64,000 bases of DNA, taken from Streptomyces sp. Mut1. Lineage in GTDB: Bacteria; Actinomycetota; Actinomycetes; Streptomycetales; Streptomycetaceae. Under the pieces are notes generated by a model. It made no database searches. It saw only the letters and a list, made by a program, of their open reading frames with translations, and was not told where the DNA came from. The DNA is taken from contig NZ_CP120997.1 in assembly GCF_030719295.1 (NCBI RefSeq), positions 7,388,001 to 7,452,000 on the forward strand, read 5' to 3'. Made by a program: the position numbers and the translations under genes. This document shows, one piece after another, positions 60,611 to 64,000 of this stretch (its first letter is position 1; every line of letters starts with the position of its first letter).

Positions 60611-62155
60611 ATGACGGGCTCCCACGCGACAACCCCGAAGGCCACCGAAACCCCTAGGAAGGGGCGAGGCGGCGGGATCGCCCTGCTCGTCATCTGCTCG
60701 TGCCAGCTGATGGTGGTCCTCGACATCACCATCGTGAACATCGCCCTCCCGCACATCCAGACCGCCCTGGGCTTCTCCACCGAGAACCTCTCCTGGGTGA
60801 TCAACGCCTACACGCTGACGTTCGGCGGTCTGCTCCTGCTGGGCGGGCGGCTGGGCGACATCCTGGGTCGGCGCAGGGTCTTCATGACCGGCGTCGCCCT
60901 GTTCGTCCTCGCCTCGCTGCTCGGCGGCCTCGCCCAGGAGTCGTGGCAGCTGCTCGCCGCCCGGTCCCTCCAGGGCGTCGGGGGCGCGATCGCCTCGCCC
61001 ACCGCGCTCTCCCTCATCACGACGACCTTCCGCGAAGGGCCCGCCCGCAACCGGGCGTTCGGCGTGTTCGCGGCCGTCTCCGCGGGCGGCAGCGCCATCG
61101 GGCTGCTCGCGGGCGGCCTGCTGGTGGAGTGGCTGGACTGGCGGTGGATCTTCTTCGTCAACGTGCCCATCGGTGTGCTCATCGTGCTCGCCACCCGCCG
61201 CTACATCGCGGAGTCCGAGCGCCGCCCGGGGCGCTTCGACGTCATCGGCGCCCTCACGGCGACACTGGGCATGGTGTGCCTGGTCTACGGCTTCATCCGG
61301 GCCTCCGAGGAGGGCTGGAGCAACGCCCTCACCCTGGGCGCGTTCGCCGCGGCCGTGGTGCTGCTCGGGCTGTTCATCGCGATCGAGAACCGGTCCCGGC
61401 AGCCCATCACACCGCTGTGGATGTTCCGCGACCGCAACCGCGCGGGCACCTACGGAATGATGCTGAGCCTCGCCGCGGCGATGTTCGGGATGTTCTTCTT
61501 CCTCACCCTGTTCGTGCAGAACATCCTGGGCTTCAGCCCCCTGCGCACCGGCCTGGCCTTCCTGCCGGTCAGCGTCGTCATCGCGATCGGCGCCGGATTC
61601 ACCTCCCGGCTGCTGCCGCGCTGGGGCCCCAAGCCCTTCATGGTGACCGGGGCCGTGCTCGCGGCGGTGGGCCTGGGCTGGCTCACACAGACCGACGTGC
61701 ACAGCTCGTACCTGGGAAGTCTGCTCGGCCCGGTGCTGGTGTTCGGCCTCGGTATGGGCCTGCAGTTCGTGTCGCTGACGCTGATGGCGCTGTCCGGCGT
61801 CGCACCCCACGAGTCCGGCGCGGCCTCCGGAATCCTCAACACCACACAGCAGGTGGGCGGATCCCTCGGCCTGTCCATCCTCGTCACGGTCTTCGGCACG
61901 GCCAGCCGCAACGAGGCGACGGACCAGGTGCCGAAGTTCATGGCCGAGGCGACGCCGGCGCAGCTGGCACAGTTCCGCAGGACCGGACAGCTCCCGGGCC
62001 ACTGGGGCGACCAGGTGCTGGCCTCGGGCGTCTCCACGGCCTTCCTCGCCGCCGCGGCCTTCGCCCTCGTCGCCGCGCTCATCGCGCTGTTCGTCATCCA
62101 GGTGCGCCCCTCGGACCTGGAGCGGCTGCGCGGCAGCGGCCGGCCGGGCCCGTGA
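60611..62155 (+). CDS. DHA2-type MFS drug efflux transporter
   Basis: 514-residue, probably 14-helix proton-driven exporter. The N-terminal marks are MVVLDITIVNIALPHIQ (motif D1) and GGRLGDILGRRRVF (motif A); LQGVGGAIASPTALSLI is motif B and AVSAGGSAIGLLAGGLL motif C. Such proteins export antibiotics or dyes; the substrate is unknown. The palindromic operator upstream suggests ligand-induced expression. Confidence 0.92.
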   Translation: MTGSHATTPKATETPRKGRGGGIALLVICSCQLMVVLDITIVNIALPHIQTALGFSTENLSWVINAYTLTFGGLLLLGGRLGDILGRRRVFMTGVALFVLASLLGGLAQESWQLLAARSLQGVGGAIASPTALSLITTTFREGPARNRAFGVFAAVSAGGSAIGLLAGGLLVEWLDWRWIFFVNVPIGVLIVLATRRYIAESERRPGRFDVIGALTATLGMVCLVYGFIRASEEGWSNALTLGAFAAAVVLLGLFIAIENRSRQPITPLWMFRDRNRAGTYGMMLSLAAAMFGMFFFLTLFVQNILGFSPLRTGLAFLPVSVVIAIGAGFTSRLLPRWGPKPFMVTGAVLAAVGLGWLTQTDVHSSYLGSLLGPVLVFGLGMGLQFVSLTLMALSGVAPHESGAASGILNTTQQVGGSLGLSILVTVFGTASRNEATDQVPKFMAEATPAQLAQFRRTGQLPGHWGDQVLASGVSTAFLAAAAFALVAALIALFVIQVRPSDLERLRGSGRPGP

Positions 62156-62192
62156 GCACCCGGCCGCCCGCCCTCGGCGTCAGCCCTCGACG

Positions 62193-64000
62193 TCAGCCCT
62201 TGACGGTGAAGCCCGCCCGCAGCAGGTCCTCGTCACGCGACGAGGGACCGACGAGGAGTTCGAAGGCGCCGGGCTCGACCACCCGGCGGCCCTCGGCGTC
62301 GACGAGACTGCACGCGGCCACCGGCAGTTCGATGACGACCTCGCGCGACTCACCGGGAGCCAGCGTGAGCCGGCGGTAGGCCTTGAGCTCCTTCTCGGCC
62401 CAGGTCACCGACGTGACCGTGTCACTCACATACGCCTGCACCGTCTCCAGCGCGGGACGCCCGCCGGTATTGCTGACGACGACGCGCGCCCGCAGTGTGT
62501 CGCCCGCGCCCAGGACATCGGTCAGCACCTCCAGGTCCGAGTAGGCCACGGTCGTGTAGCTGAGGCCCTCCCCGAACACGAACGCCGGCCGCTGCGTCAG
62601 ATCCGCGTACCGCGTGCCGTGCTGGCCGCGCAGCTGGTTGTAGTACGTCGGCTGCTGCCCCGCGTGACGCGCGAACGACACCGGCAGCCGTCCCGAGGGC
62701 TCGACGAGGCCGAGCACCAGCTCCGCCACCGCCCGGCCGCCGGCCATGCCCGGGTTGAAGGCGTGCACGATGGCCGCCGCGCGGTACGCGGACGGCGGCA
62801 GCACGAGCGGTTTCGAGCTGATGACCACCACGGTGAACGGTGTGCCCGTCCCGGCGAGCGCGTCCAGCAGCGCGATCTGCCCGCCGATCAGCTCCAGGGT
62901 CGCCGTCGACCGCCCCTCACCGACCAGCTCGATGCGGTCGCCCACCACGGCGACGACGTGGTCGGCGGCCTCGGCGGCGGCGACCGCTTCGGCGATCAGC
63001 GCCTCGGACGGCTCGGCGGGGACCACGATCTCGGGCCGGGGCTGCCCGTCCGGGAAGAAGGCACCCTCCGGGTCCGGGCCCACCGTCAGGATGTCGGCCC
63101 CGCGCGCGTGGGTGACCGACCAGCCGGCGGGCACATGCTCCCGGAAACCGTCGAGTACGGTACGGATCATGGCGCGCGGATGGCCCTCCGGCAGCCAGTC
63201 CGCCTGCCCCGACGACCCCGCCCAGTCCCCGAGCTGGGTCTGCGCGTCGTCGGCGTTGGGCCCGATCACGGCGACCGTACGCGGTGCCGCGCCGGCCCCC
63301 GCGACCGCACGCCCGTCCGCGCCCGCCTCGTAACCGCCGTCCAGCGGCAGGGTGCCGTCGTTGGCCAGCAGCACCAGCGAGCGGCGGGCCGCTTCGAGGT
63401 TCAGCTCGCGGTGGCCGGCACTGCCGATGACCGCCGCCTGCCGCGCCCGGTCCGGGTGGCGCGGGTTCTCGAACAGGCCCAGCTCGAACTTGAGCGTCAG
63501 GATGCGCGCGACCGCCGCGTCGACCGCCGCCTCGTCGAGCCGTCCCGCCGCGACCGCCTCCTGCGCGCCCGCGAAGAAGTCCGGCGTCGTCATCACCATG
63601 TCGTTGCCCGCCCGGACCGCAGCGGCCGCCGCCTGCGCGTGGTCCGCGAAGACCTTCTGCTCCCACACCATCCGGCCGACGTTGTCCCAGTCGGTCACCA
63701 GGGTCCCGGTGTAGCCCCACTCGCCCCGCAGCACCTCGTTCAGCAGCCAGTTGTTGACCGTGACCGGGACGCCGTCCATCGACTGGTAGCCGAGCATGAA
63801 CGTACGGCAGCCCTCCTTGGCCACCCGCTCGAACGGCGGCAGGAACCACGAGCGCAGCTTGCGCCGCGAGATGTCGGCCTCGCTCGCGTCCCGCCCGCCC
63901 TGGGTCTCCGAGTAGCCCGCGAAGTGCTTGGCGCACGCGAGGACCGCCGTCGGGTCGTCCAGCCCCTCGCCCTGGTAACCGCGCACCATCGCCGACGCCA
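62193..64000 (-). CDS. Family 3 glycoside hydrolase (beta-glucosidase-like), C-terminal 602 codons
   Basis: GH3 enzyme whose N-terminus lies beyond the right edge. The TIM-barrel end has CAKHFAGYSETQGGRDASEA and the nucleophile Asp in GTLVTDWDNVG. The alpha/beta sandwich follows (VAVIGPNADDAQTQLGDWAG, ELVGEGRSTATLEL) and a C-terminal fibronectin-III-like domain (FVFGEGLSYTTVAYSDLEVL to the stop). It hydrolyses beta-glucosides or xylosides. It converges with the efflux gene; CGTCAGCCCT is repeated in the 37-base gap. Confidence 0.93.
   Translation of the reverse strand, partial: ASAMVRGYQGEGLDDPTAVLACAKHFAGYSETQGGRDASEADISRRKLRSWFLPPFERVAKEGCRTFMLGYQSMDGVPVTVNNWLLNEVLRGEWGYTGTLVTDWDNVGRMVWEQKVFADHAQAAAAAVRAGNDMVMTTPDFFAGAQEAVAAGRLDEAAVDAAVARILTLKFELGLFENPRHPDRARQAAVIGSAGHRELNLEAARRSLVLLANDGTLPLDGGYEAGADGRAVAGAGAAPRTVAVIGPNADDAQTQLGDWAGSSGQADWLPEGHPRAMIRTVLDGFREHVPAGWSVTHARGADILTVGPDPEGAFFPDGQPRPEIVVPAEPSEALIAEAVAAAEAADHVVAVVGDRIELVGEGRSTATLELIGGQIALLDALAGTGTPFTVVVISSKPLVLPPSAYRAAAIVHAFNPGMAGGRAVAELVLGLVEPSGRLPVSFARHAGQQPTYYNQLRGQHGTRYADLTQRPAFVFGEGLSYTTVAYSDLEVLTDVLGAGDTLRARVVVSNTGGRPALETVQAYVSDTVTSVTWAEKELKAYRRLTLAPGESREVVIELPVAACSLVDAEGRRVVEPGAFELLVGPSSRDEDLLRAGFTVKG

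Overview
This is a high-GC (mostly above 70%), densely coded actinobacterial chromosome segment, almost certainly from a Streptomyces. The reasons are GTG starts, ATGA/GTGA overlaps, an F420-type oxidoreductase, a LigD-type polymerase, a Streptomyces-type contractile injection system, Tat-lipoprotein transport and ROK/TetR regulators. I saw no tRNA, rRNA, CRISPR array or transposase.

Region 1 (1-10.3 kb) looks like a general-stress and housekeeping neighbourhood. It holds a large-subunit catalase cut off by the left edge, a YrdB-type membrane protein, a class II glutamine amidotransferase, a DJ-1/PfpI protein, a heme-oxygenase-fold iron enzyme and a zinc alcohol dehydrogenase. A frameshifted SDR remnant, an F420-type LLM enzyme, a LigD-type primase-polymerase, an HhH endonuclease-like protein and a VOC protein follow. 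Two genes here have sigma-B-like promoter matches.

Region 2 (10.4-37.5 kb) is a complete extracellular-type contractile injection system (eCIS) locus. The flank carries a DUF4157 (eCIS core) zinc-peptidase-like protein, a membrane protein, a LuxR regulator and a secreted VWA protein, then the Pvc16-like cap and the AAA+ ATPase. A hydrolase/P450 pair and a divergent 1162-residue toxin-like cargo with a low-GC C-terminal tip and adjacent putative immunity gene come next. The structural operon is sheath, tube, two chaperone-like proteins, a disordered VQR-repeat protein, second tube, LysM protein, VgrG-like spike, PAAR tip, gp25, gp6, gp7 and a zinc-ribbon membrane protein. No tail-fibre gene is visible.

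Region 3 (37.5-47.2 kb) has a flavodoxin-like protein and a TetR regulator with two tandem operators. This TetR gene is divergent from a four-gene PaoABCD-type molybdenum aldehyde oxidoreductase operon. Two ABC-F ATPases follow on the minus strand; the upstream one has an apparent short leader peptide and nested hairpins.

Region 4 (47.2-60.5 kb) is an organosulfur scavenging cluster. One sulfatase and a TauD-type dioxygenase form a minus-strand operon. A ROK regulator is followed by a Cys-containing leader peptide with a downstream hairpin. The next operon encodes a Tat-lipoprotein binding protein, two permeases, a fused double ATPase, formylglycine-generating enzyme and a second sulfatase. 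Imported or released sulfate esters would be cleaved by sulfatases that the encoded maturase activates, with expression probably sensed through cysteine supply.

Region 5 (60.5-64 kb) has a DHA2 drug-efflux transporter behind a palindromic operator and a family 3 glycoside hydrolase cut off by the right edge.
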